A DNA stretch of 64,000 nt. Source: Pseudophaeobacter sp965641885 (GTDB taxonomy: Bacteria > Pseudomonadota > Alphaproteobacteria > Rhodobacterales > Rhodobacteraceae). The notes under the pieces are model-generated. The model was not told the origin of the DNA. It worked only from the letters and a program-made list of their open reading frames with translations, and did not search any database. Positions 16,048 through 24,538 of the stretch are shown here, piece by piece. Where the stretch lies: the NCBI GenBank assembly GCA_965641885.1, contig OZ282574.1, positions 2,976,001 through 3,040,000 of the forward strand. Reading direction: 5' to 3'. Each line of letters begins with the position of its first letter. Positions within the stretch are counted from its first letter, which is position 1. Position numbers and translations under genes: made by a program.

Positions 16048-18465
16048 TCAGGTCTTTTTAAAAGCATCCATCAAAGCCGCCCCGAGGGCGCCGGTTTCGG
16101 ATTTTCCACTGCTCTTGGGAGAGGAGGACATCGCCGCGCGCCCGCCCGTTCCGCCTGATTTACCACCTGATTTGCCGCCGGGTTTTCCGCCCGCCTTTTG
16201 GCCGCCGCGCGGTGCTCCGCCTGCAGCTCCCCCCCTGGCATCGCGCCCGGCAGATCCGCGCGCATTGCGCTCGTCCCGCGCCGAGGCCCCACCATCCTTG
16301 CGCATGGTCAGAGCAATGCGTTTGCGGGCCACATCGACTTCGGTCACCGTGACCTTGACCACCTGACCGGTTTTCACCACCTCATGCGGGTCTTTTACAA
16401 ATTTATCGGCCAACTGGCTCACATGCACCAACCCATCCTGATGCACGCCGATGTCCACAAAGGCCCCAAAGGCGGCAACATTGGTCACCGTACCCTCTAG
16501 CACCATGCCGGGTTTGAGATCCTTCATGGTCTCGACGCCCTCTGCAAAGGTCGCCGTGACAAACGAGGGACGCGGATCGCGACCCGGCTTTTCCAGCTCC
16601 GAGAAGATGTCGCGCACCGTAGGCAAACCAAAGGTCTCATCGACAAATTGCTCGGCACGCAGGCTTTTAAGCGCCGCACTGTCGCCCATGATCTGACGGA
16701 TATCGCGACCACAGGCGGCAATCACCCGGCGGGCGACGCTATAGGCCTCAGGGTGCACCGAAGACGCATCCAGCGGCTCTTTGCCGTCGCGAATACGTAA
16801 AAATCCCGCGCATTGCTCAAAGGCCTTGGGCCCAAGGCGCGCGACCTTCAACAGCTCGCGGCGCGAGGCAAAGGCGCCGTTTATATCCCGGTGCGCCACA
16901 ATGGCCTCAGCCAGCCCGGGCCCAAGGCCGGACACATGGCTCAGCAGCGGTGCCGAGGCCATGTTGAGGTCGACGCCAACCGCGTTCACCACATCCTCGA
17001 TCACCGCCTCCAGCGATTTTGACAGGCGGTGCTGGTCCACGTCATGCTGATACTGGCCGACGCCAATGCTCTTGGGCTCGATCTTCACCAGTTCCGCCAG
17101 CGGATCCTGCAATCGCCGGGCAATCGACACTGCCCCGCGCAACGAAACATCCAGATCAGGAAACTCCCGCGCCGCCAGTTCAGAGGCCGAATACACCGAG
17201 GCACCAGCCTCGGAGACCACCACCTTGGTCGGCGCTTTCACCTTGGCGGGCAGATGCTTGATCACCTCTGCCACCATGCGTTCCGTCTCACGACTGGCGG
17301 TGCCATTGCCAATGGCAATCAGCTCAACCCCGTGTTCAGCAATCAGTTTCAGAATGCTGACCTGGGCGCCGCGCAGATCATTCTTTGGCTGGAATGGATA
17401 CAAGGTCTCTGTGGCGAGCACTTTGCCGGTTGCATCAACCACTGCCGCCTTGACGCCGGTGCGAATGCCCGGGTCCAGCCCGAGCGTCGGTCGCGCACCG
17501 GCTGGGGCGGCAAAGAGCAGGTCCTTGAGGTTGCGGGCAAAAACATGAATGGCATCGTCCTGTGCACGCGCCCGAAGATCGCTCATCAGTTCCAGCATCA
17601 TCGACAGGCTCAGCTTGACCCGCCAGGTCCAGCCCGCGACCTTGCGCAGCCATTTGTCACCCGCGCCTGTGCCGCCCGCTCCCAGCTCAGCTGCGACCAT
17701 GCCTTCTGCACGCGCCACGCCCTCGTCCGGCTCGGGGCCGATATCCAGCGACAGCACCCCCTCATTGGCGCCCCGTAACATGGCCAGGGCCCGGTGCGAC
17801 GGCACATCGGCCCAGCGCTCAGTGTGATCAAAATAGTCAGAGAACTTGGCGCCCTCTTGTTCCTTGCCCTCGATCAGCCGCGCCGTCAGATGCGCCTCTG
17901 CGTGCAGGAACTGTCGCAGACGGCCCAACAGCCCGGCATTTTCCGTCATCCGCTCTGTCAGAATATCACGTGCCCCATTGAGGGCTTCCTTAGTCCCCGG
18001 CACCGCCTCGCTAAGGTACCCAGCCGCCAAAACCTCGGGGTCGGCCAGGTGATCCGCGAGGATCGCTTCTACCAGGGGCTCCAACCCGTTTTCGCGGGCT
18101 ATCATCGCCTTAGTGCGGCGCTTGGTTTTATAAGGCAGATAGATGTCTTCCAGCTGCGCCTTGGTCTCTGCCTTGGCAATCGCGGCCGCCAGATCATCCG
18201 TCAGCTTGTCTTGCGACTTGATCGTGTCAAAGATGGTCGCCCGCCGCGCCTCCAGCTCGCGCAGATAGGACAATCGCTCGGCCAGGGTGCGCAGTTGCGT
18301 GTCATCCAGCCCCCCGGTCGCCTCTTTGCGATAGCGCGCCACAAAGGGCACTGTCGCCCCCTCATCCAGCAGGGTCACGGCACTGTTCACCTGCTTTGGG
18401 GCGGCGCCAATTTCCTTGGCAATTTCACTGGCAATTTTCTGGGCAATACGGGCTGCGGTATCCAA
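16048..18465 (-). CDS. tex: Tex family RNA-binding transcription accessory protein
   Basis: Tex is a conserved nucleic-acid-binding protein tied to transcription. The 805-residue protein shows the Tex N-terminal helical region, a YqgF/RNase H-like domain from about residue 328 (LGLDPGIRTGVKAAVVD), helix-hairpin-helix motifs near 510-570 (HVSGLGPGLAEAIVAHR), and an S1 RNA-binding domain near 650-720 (GTVTNVAAFGAFVDIG). A glycine, lysine and arginine-rich tail of about 75 residues follows and is probably disordered. The start codon is TTG, supported by GAGGACGCATC in front; the nearest upstream ATG is out of frame. Confidence 0.93.
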   Translation of the reverse strand: MDTAARIAQKIASEIAKEIGAAPKQVNSAVTLLDEGATVPFVARYRKEATGGLDDTQLRTLAERLSYLRELEARRATIFDTIKSQDKLTDDLAAAIAKAETKAQLEDIYLPYKTKRRTKAMIARENGLEPLVEAILADHLADPEVLAAGYLSEAVPGTKEALNGARDILTERMTENAGLLGRLRQFLHAEAHLTARLIEGKEQEGAKFSDYFDHTERWADVPSHRALAMLRGANEGVLSLDIGPEPDEGVARAEGMVAAELGAGGTGAGDKWLRKVAGWTWRVKLSLSMMLELMSDLRARAQDDAIHVFARNLKDLLFAAPAGARPTLGLDPGIRTGVKAAVVDATGKVLATETLYPFQPKNDLRGAQVSILKLIAEHGVELIAIGNGTASRETERMVAEVIKHLPAKVKAPTKVVVSEAGASVYSASELAAREFPDLDVSLRGAVSIARRLQDPLAELVKIEPKSIGVGQYQHDVDQHRLSKSLEAVIEDVVNAVGVDLNMASAPLLSHVSGLGPGLAEAIVAHRDINGAFASRRELLKVARLGPKAFEQCAGFLRIRDGKEPLDASSVHPEAYSVARRVIAACGRDIRQIMGDSAALKSLRAEQFVDETFGLPTVRDIFSELEKPGRDPRPSFVTATFAEGVETMKDLKPGMVLEGTVTNVAAFGAFVDIGVHQDGLVHVSQLADKFVKDPHEVVKTGQVVKVTVTEVDVARKRIALTMRKDGGASARDERNARGSAGRDARGGAAGGAPRGGQKAGGKPGGKSGGKSGGTGGRAAMSSSPKSSGKSETGALGAALMDAFKKT

Positions 18466-18679
18466 GATGCGTCCTCATTTTATCGGCTCGGAGCGTTTCG
18501 GGGCTCTGCTCGGGCGCTCTTCTTAGCCCTGCTGCAAGCCTGCGCCAAGAGCTGGCGTGACGAAGCCTCGCACAAACCGGCCACCACCAAGCATTCGAGC
18601 GCCTTTGCCACTCTCCAGTTTCCACTCTCAAGGGACATCCTGACAGGATCCGCCCAATAGAAACCCAGTAGCAACCCAG

Positions 18680-18734
18680 CATCCGCCCGGCATCAGGCAG
18701 GCATCAGGCAGGCATCAGGCAGGCATCGGGCCAA
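18680..18734. repeat. 11-base tandem repeat
   Basis: CATCAGGCAGG occurs three times without change (18691-18723), with a degenerate copy on each side (CATCCGCCCGG before, CATCGGGCCAA after). It lies in the region between the divergent tex and gatB genes, about 100 bases before the gatB start, and could vary in copy number. Confidence 0.75.
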
Positions 18735-18823
18735 GATCCCCGCAGAATCTCCGCAACCACTTGCCCCGCATGGCCCGCTGGCCTAGAACCCTTTTCAAAC
18801 CTGATCAAAGGAGCCGGTGCGCA

Positions 18824-20335
18824 ATGCTCGACCTGACATATGAACTCCCCAAGCCCAAGGTAATCTCGGGTGCCAAACATGACTGGGAACTGGTCATCGG
18901 TTTGGAAGTCCATGCCCAGGTCAGCTCCAAGGCCAAGCTGTTCTCAGGCGCCTCGACCAAATTCGGCGCTGAGCCAAACTCAAACGTGTCCTTTATCGAT
19001 GCAGCAATGCCCGGCATGTTGCCGGTGATTAACGAATACTGCGTTGAACAGGCTGTGCGCACGGGGCTTGGCCTGAAGGCCGAGATCAACCTGTGGTCCG
19101 CCTTTGACCGCAAGAACTATTTCTACCCTGACCTGCCGCAGGGCTATCAGATTTCGCAGCTCTACCACCCCATCGTGGGCGAAGGCGAAGTGCTGGTGGA
19201 ACTGGGCGACGGCACCGCGCGCAACGTGCGGGTCGAACGCATCCACATGGAGCAGGACGCAGGCAAATCGATCCACGACATGGATCCCAACATGTCCTTT
19301 GTCGACCTCAACCGGACCGGCGTCTGCCTGATGGAAATCGTGTCGCGTCCGGATATTCGTGGCCCCGAAGAAGCAGCCGCCTATGTCGCCAAGATCCGCC
19401 AGATTCTGAAATATCTCGGCACCTGTGATGGCAATATGCAAAACGGCAACCTGCGCGCCGACGTCAACGTCTCGGTCTGCCTGCCGGGCCAGTATGAAAA
19501 ATACCAGGAAACGCAGGATTTCTCTCACCTCGGCACCCGCTGCGAGATCAAGAACATGAACTCCATGCGCTTTATCCAGCAGGCGATCGAGATCGAGGCA
19601 CGGCGCCAGATCGCCATCATCGAAGGCGGCGGTAAGGTCGATCAGGAAACCCGCCTGTATGATCCCGAAAAGGGCGAAACCCGCTCGATGCGGTCCAAGG
19701 AAGAGGCGCATGACTATCGCTATTTCCCCGACCCTGATCTTTTGCCGCTGGAAATCGAACAGTCCTGGGTGGACGATATTGCTGCCTCGCTGCCCGAGCT
19801 GCCCGACGCCAAAAAGGCGCGTTTCATCGCGGATTTCAAACTCAGCGATTATGACGCCTCAGTCCTGACCGCAGATGTGGATTCTGCCGCCTATTTCGAG
19901 GCCGTCGCCGAGGGCCGCAACGGTAAGCTGGCCGCCAACTGGGTGATCAACGAGTTGTTTGGTCGCCTAAAAGCGGATGAGGCCGATATTGCCAACTCTC
20001 CGGTCTCACCACAGCAACTGGGCGGTATTGTAGAGCTGATCTCAGCCGAGACCATCTCGGGCAAGATCGCCAAGGATCTGTTTGAGATCGTCTATACCGA
20101 AGGCGGTGACCCTGCCGAGATCGTCGAGGCTCGCGGCATGAAGCAGGTGACCGATACCGGTGCCATCGAAGCGGCGCTGGATCAGATCATCGCGGACAAC
20201 CCGGCCCAGGTGGAAAAGGCGAAACTGAACCCCAAACTGGCGGGCTGGTTTGTCGGTCAGGTGATGAAAGCCACCGGCGGCAAAGCCAACCCCAAGGCTG
20301 TCAACGAGCTGGTTGCCAAAAAACTGGGCGAATAG
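18824..20335 (+). CDS. gatB: Asp-tRNA(Asn)/Glu-tRNA(Gln) amidotransferase subunit B
   Basis: GatB binds misacylated Glu-tRNA(Gln) or Asp-tRNA(Asn) and, with GatA and GatC, amidates it. The 503-residue protein begins the family core at WELVIGLEVHAQVSSKAKLF and shows the GatB signature around SRPDIRGPEEAAAYV and the C-terminal YqeY-like tail domain (KLNPKLAGWFVGQVMKATGG). AAAGGAG precedes the ATG at 18824; the frame extends farther upstream but without family sequence. gatA and gatC are not in the window. Confidence 0.96.
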   Translation: MLDLTYELPKPKVISGAKHDWELVIGLEVHAQVSSKAKLFSGASTKFGAEPNSNVSFIDAAMPGMLPVINEYCVEQAVRTGLGLKAEINLWSAFDRKNYFYPDLPQGYQISQLYHPIVGEGEVLVELGDGTARNVRVERIHMEQDAGKSIHDMDPNMSFVDLNRTGVCLMEIVSRPDIRGPEEAAAYVAKIRQILKYLGTCDGNMQNGNLRADVNVSVCLPGQYEKYQETQDFSHLGTRCEIKNMNSMRFIQQAIEIEARRQIAIIEGGGKVDQETRLYDPEKGETRSMRSKEEAHDYRYFPDPDLLPLEIEQSWVDDIAASLPELPDAKKARFIADFKLSDYDASVLTADVDSAAYFEAVAEGRNGKLAANWVINELFGRLKADEADIANSPVSPQQLGGIVELISAETISGKIAKDLFEIVYTEGGDPAEIVEARGMKQVTDTGAIEAALDQIIADNPAQVEKAKLNPKLAGWFVGQVMKATGGKANPKAVNELVAKKLGE

Positions 20336-20353
20336 GCTACCCGTTGAAATCTC

Positions 20354-20395
20354 TGCGCCTGCGCGCTGGTGTCTTTATGCCATTGCGCAGGCGCA
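20354..20395. terminator. 11-base-pair hairpin after gatB
   Basis: TGCGCCTGCGC pairs perfectly with GCGCAGGCGCA across a 20-base loop. It lies 19 bases after the gatB stop. There is no U-tract, so it may protect the 3' end rather than stop transcription. Confidence 0.4.
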
Positions 20396-20458
20396 AGCTG
20401 GTCATTCCTGCGCCCCCCCCCTCTTGAGGCCGCACAAAAGGCGCAAGAGGGCACGCGA

Positions 20459-21400
20459 ATGGAGCAAGATGTGCAGGTAACAATTCATGTCGGCATGCCC
20501 AAATGCGCCTCCAGTACCGTGCAAGCGCATTTTGCAGACAATGACGAGCTGTATCAGAGCAAGGGCTTACTTTATCCCACGCGGCACCGTCTGAAAAATG
20601 GCTATCGTCACCACAACCCATTGTTTGAACCAGACCTGTCTCCCGACACTGCCGTGCAGGACCTGCTGCGCGAAGCCGAGCGTAAAAACTGCACCCGTAT
20701 TCTGATTTCCACAGAACGCTTTACCACGGACACAGAGGGGCACCTCGCACGCATCACCGCAGCGTTTTCCCGCCAGATTGGTGCCGAAAACATCACCTGC
20801 CTCTGTCTGGTGCGCGATCCCGCCTCAATGCTGCGCTCGAGCTTTCAACAATTTGTCAGGGCCGGTCTCTGGCGGGTCAACCGGGCAAAATTCTATGCTG
20901 AGACCGATGGGTCAATTGCGGCCTTTTTGCAGGCTTTTCGTGCGGAAAATGGCTTTGATCTGCATGAGTATGACAAGATCATTGCCCGCACCACAAAGGG
21001 CGTGACTGCTGGCCAGCTCTTGGTCTGGGATATCAAGGCCGGGCCTGACATCCTGACCCGCCTGACACGCCATTTCGATCTGCCCGCCGGAACGCCTCCG
21101 AAAAAACAAAACCAGAGCTTTCCACCGGCAAAGATCGCATTTTTGCGGCAGTTCCAGCAGAGCTATGGTCAGGAGATCTACCAACAGAATCGTGCGCCGC
21201 TGCTGCGCAAGATCGACCTTACTGGCGTGCCCATGTCTGCTGAGGATGCGGTGCGCGACGGGCTCGACATCTCGGACGGTGCTCTGGACGCCCTGTTCCC
21301 GACCCTGCAGGACGGGTTTCACAAGGCGCTCGCGCTAAACGGCCAAGCCTTGCCGCTTGTCCCGGGTGTTACCCAGGCTGCCACAGAGACTGGCGCTTGA
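20459..21400 (+). CDS. sulfotransferase-like protein
   Basis: The 313-residue protein opens with TIHVGMPKCASSTVQAHF, which matches the PAPS-binding P-loop pattern (HxGxxKxxSTxxQ) of bacterial sulfotransferase-fold proteins. ILISTERF and LCLVRDPASMLRSSF fit the strand and helix that carry the 3'-phosphate-binding arginine and serine. The likely reaction is transfer of sulfate to a polysaccharide or other acceptor, but the acceptor is unknown. I chose ATG 20459 because the P-loop lies just after it and AAGAGGG precedes it. No glycosyltransferases are nearby. Confidence 0.7.
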   Translation: MEQDVQVTIHVGMPKCASSTVQAHFADNDELYQSKGLLYPTRHRLKNGYRHHNPLFEPDLSPDTAVQDLLREAERKNCTRILISTERFTTDTEGHLARITAAFSRQIGAENITCLCLVRDPASMLRSSFQQFVRAGLWRVNRAKFYAETDGSIAAFLQAFRAENGFDLHEYDKIIARTTKGVTAGQLLVWDIKAGPDILTRLTRHFDLPAGTPPKKQNQSFPPAKIAFLRQFQQSYGQEIYQQNRAPLLRKIDLTGVPMSAEDAVRDGLDISDGALDALFPTLQDGFHKALALNGQALPLVPGVTQAATETGA

Positions 21401-21449
21401 CGCCTGCGACAACATCGCTAAACCTCACAGGCGTCATCAGGAGACCGGC

Positions 21450-21986
21450 ATGCAAGCGTTCGAGTATAAAGTTGTTCCCGCCCCCCATAAGGGCACCAAG
21501 GCCAAAGGCGTCAAAACCCCCGAGCAACGGTTTGCAAATTCCATCGAAATGACCCTCAATGAACTGGCCGCCCAGGGCTGGGAATATCAGCGCGCCGAGC
21601 TTTTGCCGTCAGATGAGCGCGCGGGCCTCACAGGCTCCACCACCAACTGGCGCAATGTTCTGGTCTTTCGTCGTGCCCTTGCGGTGGCGAGCGATCCCGC
21701 AGCACCGACGCTGCCCACTGACACGTCGCCCGCGCCGCTAGCAGCCCAGCCAACAGTCCCTACACCAGTTGCGCCCTTAACTCCTGTCGCACCTGCCCCT
21801 GCTGCTGCGCCGTCTCTGACCGCAACGGCTGGTGATCCCGAGGCCCCTGCAGGCGCCGCGCCCATTCCCGGCGCCGGGGCTGCAAAAATGCAGGCCGATG
21901 ACGGGGTGGAAGAGTTGAGCCCGGTTGCCGGCATGACGGCAGCGCTCAAAGCCCGCGCGATGATCCGCTCCTCAAACGAGGACTAG
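21450..21986 (+). CDS. DUF4177 family protein
   Basis: The N-terminal 75 residues (MQAFEYKVVPAP, then LNELAAQGWEYQRAELLPSD and NWRNVLVFRR) match the short beta-alpha DUF4177 domain of unknown function. A long proline and alanine-rich linker follows to about residue 145, then a conserved-looking end (GVEELSPVAGMTAALKARA). CAGGAG precedes the ATG at 21450. The stop codon TAG is itself part of the first units of a GGAACT-type satellite, so changes in that array could alter the 3' end of the message. Confidence 0.75.
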   Translation: MQAFEYKVVPAPHKGTKAKGVKTPEQRFANSIEMTLNELAAQGWEYQRAELLPSDERAGLTGSTTNWRNVLVFRRALAVASDPAAPTLPTDTSPAPLAAQPTVPTPVAPLTPVAPAPAAAPSLTATAGDPEAPAGAAPIPGAGAAKMQADDGVEELSPVAGMTAALKARAMIRSSNED

Positions 21987-22104
21987 GACTAGGACTGGAA
22001 CTGGAACTGGAACTGGAACTGGAACTGGAACTGGAACTGGAACTGGAACTGGAACTGGAACTGGAACTGGAACTGGGACTGGGACTAGGACTGGGACTGG
22101 GACC
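21979..22104. repeat. hexanucleotide satellite (GGAACT type), 21 units
   Basis: The array consists of 21 hexamers of the form (A/G)G(A/G)ACT. Three AGGACT units open it, 13 identical GGAACT units fill 21997-22074, and GGGACT/AGGACT variants close it. It starts within the last codons of the DUF4177 gene and ends 114 bases before the bolA stop. The homogeneous core with variant edges is the pattern of an array that changes length by slippage. Confidence 0.95.
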
Positions 22105-22218
22105 CACCAAACAACAGACCTGCAACAACAGGCCGACAAAAAATTGCCAGCCCGAGGTACTTCACTGCGCCCCTCGCGAAATCTGCAACGAGGGACGCCG
22201 CCTTACTGCCTCTCAGGC

Positions 22219-22476
22219 TCAGTCACAGCCAATGTCCAGCGCCAGCGCATGGATGCGCGGCACGATATCGCCGAGCGCCTTATGGACGGCCCGGTGCTGC
22301 TGCACCCGGCTTTGTCCGGCAAAGGCCGCAGAGCGGATCATCACATTAAAGTGACTCTCACCGCTGCCATCATGGCCTGCATGGCCAATATGGCTGTTGC
22401 TGTCATCCACAACCTCTAACGCCGTGGGCTCAAACGCGGCCTGCAACCTCTGTTGCATTTCCATACGAATGTTCAA
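22219..22476 (-). CDS. bolA: BolA family protein
   Basis: This 85-residue protein matches BolA along its length: LQAAFEPTALEVVDDSNSH, the glycine-rich GHDGSGESHFNVMI and the AFAGQSRVQQHRAVHKAL helix. BolA proteins work with monothiol glutaredoxins in iron-sulfur cluster handling and regulation. The frame opens at a TTG (22476) with GAGGAG nine bases before; an ATG four codons later is the alternative but lies too far from the ribosome site. It diverges from the J-domain gene, an order I know from other Rhodobacterales. Confidence 0.88.
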   Translation of the reverse strand: MNIRMEMQQRLQAAFEPTALEVVDDSNSHIGHAGHDGSGESHFNVMIRSAAFAGQSRVQQHRAVHKALGDIVPRIHALALDIGCD

Positions 22477-22582
22477 TTTACACTTCTCCTCATTTTTATT
22501 TCGCTGCCCCCCTTCAATCTCACGCCCCTTAGACTAAACTGCCTCCTCCGAGTCGAGCAGCTGCGTCTAGAAAGTGCACCCC

Positions 22583-23206
22583 ATGAGCAAATCAGATCCT
22601 TTCGGTTTCGACATGTCCGTCAGCTCTGCCAAAAAGAAGAATCCGCGTGGGCGCCGCAGCATGTCTGGCGCCTCAGAAACATCTGTCCGGGTCTGTGACA
22701 AGGACGGCTGCGAAGAGGCCGGCAAGTTCCGCGCCCCCAAAGCTCCCGATGTGTTGGATGATTTTTTCTGGTTCTGCCAGGATCATGTCCGCGAATATAA
22801 CAACCACTGGAATTTCTTCCAGGGCACCACCGAGGCTGAGCTGAACGCTCAGCAGTCCAAAGACAAGGTCTGGGAGCGCCATACCAAGCCAATGGGCGAT
22901 CCCGAGGCCCGCGCCTGGGCGCGTCTTGGCATTGAGGATCCGCATCAGGTGCTGGGCGTCAATGCAACCCAGAACCCCGGTCGCTCAGCCGCGGCCGGGC
23001 GTCGCCTGCCCGCAACCGAGCGGCGCGCCATCGAGGTGCTGGAAGCCAAGGACAGCTGGTCCAAGGCTGACATCCGCAAGGCGTACAAAAAGCTCATCAA
23101 GGTGCTGCACCCGGATATGAACGGCGGCGACCGCAGTCAGGAAGAGCAGCTGCAAGAGGTGATGTGGGCCTGGGACCAGATCAAGGACAGCCGCAGCTTC
23201 AAATAG
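22583..23206 (+). CDS. J-domain (DnaJ-like) protein
   Basis: The 207-residue protein carries its J-domain at the C-terminus (about residues 145-207), with the HPD motif in IKVLHPDMNGGD and a tryptophan-rich end. The N-terminal part has a possible zinc pair (VCDKDGCEEAG) and WFCQDHVREYN. As a type C-like J protein it should stimulate DnaK for a specific client. It stands between bolA and cobS, which it precedes on the same strand, but a strong terminator separates it from cobS. Confidence 0.88.
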   Translation: MSKSDPFGFDMSVSSAKKKNPRGRRSMSGASETSVRVCDKDGCEEAGKFRAPKAPDVLDDFFWFCQDHVREYNNHWNFFQGTTEAELNAQQSKDKVWERHTKPMGDPEARAWARLGIEDPHQVLGVNATQNPGRSAAAGRRLPATERRAIEVLEAKDSWSKADIRKAYKKLIKVLHPDMNGGDRSQEEQLQEVMWAWDQIKDSRSFK

Positions 23207-23242
23207 GCTCTTGCCGGACACAATCAGACTCTTGGCCTGGGT

Positions 23243-23274
23243 CGACTGTAAAATGAGGCCGACTGTAAAATGAG
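23243..23274 (+). repeat. 15-base direct repeat
   Basis: CGACTGTAAAATGAG occurs at 23243-23257 and 23260-23274, two bases apart, just before the terminator that follows the J-domain gene. It may be a small tandem duplication. Confidence 0.6.
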
Positions 23275-23277
23275 TAT

Positions 23278-23303
23278 GGGCAGCTGCGGGGCTGCCCTTT
23301 TTT
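23278..23303 (+). terminator. rho-independent terminator
   Basis: GGGCAGC pairs with GCTGCCC around a six-base loop and is followed by six Ts. It lies 71 bases after the J-domain gene stop and separates it from cobS. Confidence 0.85.
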
Positions 23304-23314
23304 ATGCACGATGC

Positions 23315-23332
23315 ACGAAGCTGCAGCTTCGT
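23315..23332. promoter_or_regulatory. 18-base perfect palindrome upstream of cobS
   Basis: ACGAAGCTGCAGCTTCGT is its own reverse complement over 18 bases. It lies about 200 bases before the cobS start, directly after the terminator. It could be an operator or a second hairpin of the 3' end. The remaining part of the 326-base gap up to 23532 holds no gene that I can see. Confidence 0.5.
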
Positions 23333-23532
23333 ACAAACCGATTTTTTGCGCTGCTATCCCGCCCAGCAATACGCGCGGGGATAAAAACCCGCGAAAGTAG
23401 CGCCAGTTTTGATCTCAACATCACGTTATTTGGCCCTGTCCTACTCTGGCTCTTGCCCTTATCTGCAAGATCGGGCACCAATCCCACGGATTGACCCCGC
23501 AAACGGCGGGAGAGGAACAAGGATCGACAGAG

Positions 23533-24519
23533 ATGATTGACGGCATGCTGGATATGAATGCGAAACCGACCGACACCATTTCGGTCCGCGATGTCTTCGG
23601 CATCGACACCGACATGACCATCAAGGGCTTTGCCGAGGGCTCTGAGCGCGTTCCTGCGATTGATCCCACCTACAAATTCGACCCTGATACCACCATGGCC
23701 ATCCTGGCCGGTTTCTCGCACAACCGTCGTGTGATGATCCAGGGCTACCACGGCACGGGCAAATCGACCCATATCGAACAGGTTGCTTCCCGCCTCAACT
23801 GGCCCTCGGTGCGCGTCAACCTTGACAGCCACATCAGCCGGATCGATCTCATCGGTAAGGATGCGATCAAGCTGCGCGACGGCAAACAGGTCACCGAATT
23901 CCATGAAGGCATCCTGCCCTGGGCGCTGCGCAACCCGGTTGCGATTGTGTTTGACGAATATGATGCCGGCCGCGCCGACGTTATGTTTGTGATCCAGCGG
24001 GTGCTGGAGCATGACGGCAAGCTCACGCTGCTGGACCAGAACGAAATCATCACCCCGAACCCCTATTTCCGCCTGTTCGCCACCGCCAACACGGTCGGTC
24101 TGGGTGACACCACCGGGCTGTATCACGGCACCCAGCAGATCAACCAGGCCCAGATGGACCGCTGGTCGCTGGTCGCCACGCTGAACTATCTCAGCCATGA
24201 CGCCGAGACCGCCATCGTGCTGTCCAAGGCTCCGCATTACAACACCGACAAGGGCCGCAAGAACATCAGCCAGATGGTGACTGTGGCTGATCTGACCCGC
24301 ACCGCCTTTATGAACGGCGATCTGTCGACTGTGATGAGCCCGCGCACCGTGATCAACTGGGCTCAAAACGCCGAAATCTTCCGCGATGTGGGCTATGCCT
24401 TCCGCCTGTCCTTCCTGAACAAATGTGACGAGCTGGAACGCCAGACCGTGGCCGAGTTCTACCAGCGTTGCTTTGACGAAGAGCTGCCCGAAAGCGCCGC
24501 AAGCGTCAGTCTGGGCTGA
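23533..24519 (+). CDS. cobS: aerobic cobaltochelatase subunit CobS
   Basis: CobS is the AAA+ ATPase of the aerobic cobaltochelatase, which with CobN and CobT inserts cobalt into hydrogenobyrinate a,c-diamide. The Walker A motif GYHGTGKST lies near residue 72 and Walker B (AIVFDEYDAG) near residue 140; the sensor region FRLFATANT follows. I chose ATG 23533 (MIDGMLDMN) with AGGAACAAGG in front; the frame also opens at 23491. It leads a three-gene run with the racemase-like gene and cobT. Confidence 0.93.
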   Translation: MIDGMLDMNAKPTDTISVRDVFGIDTDMTIKGFAEGSERVPAIDPTYKFDPDTTMAILAGFSHNRRVMIQGYHGTGKSTHIEQVASRLNWPSVRVNLDSHISRIDLIGKDAIKLRDGKQVTEFHEGILPWALRNPVAIVFDEYDAGRADVMFVIQRVLEHDGKLTLLDQNEIITPNPYFRLFATANTVGLGDTTGLYHGTQQINQAQMDRWSLVATLNYLSHDAETAIVLSKAPHYNTDKGRKNISQMVTVADLTRTAFMNGDLSTVMSPRTVINWAQNAEIFRDVGYAFRLSFLNKCDELERQTVAEFYQRCFDEELPESAASVSLG

Positions 24520-24538
24520 TCAGACAAGGACAAGAACC

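Noticed and set aside
21946..22128. Minus-strand frame coding a long serine run
   Set aside because: It is only the hexamer satellite read as codons (AGTTCC and variants); no ribosome site or family sequence.
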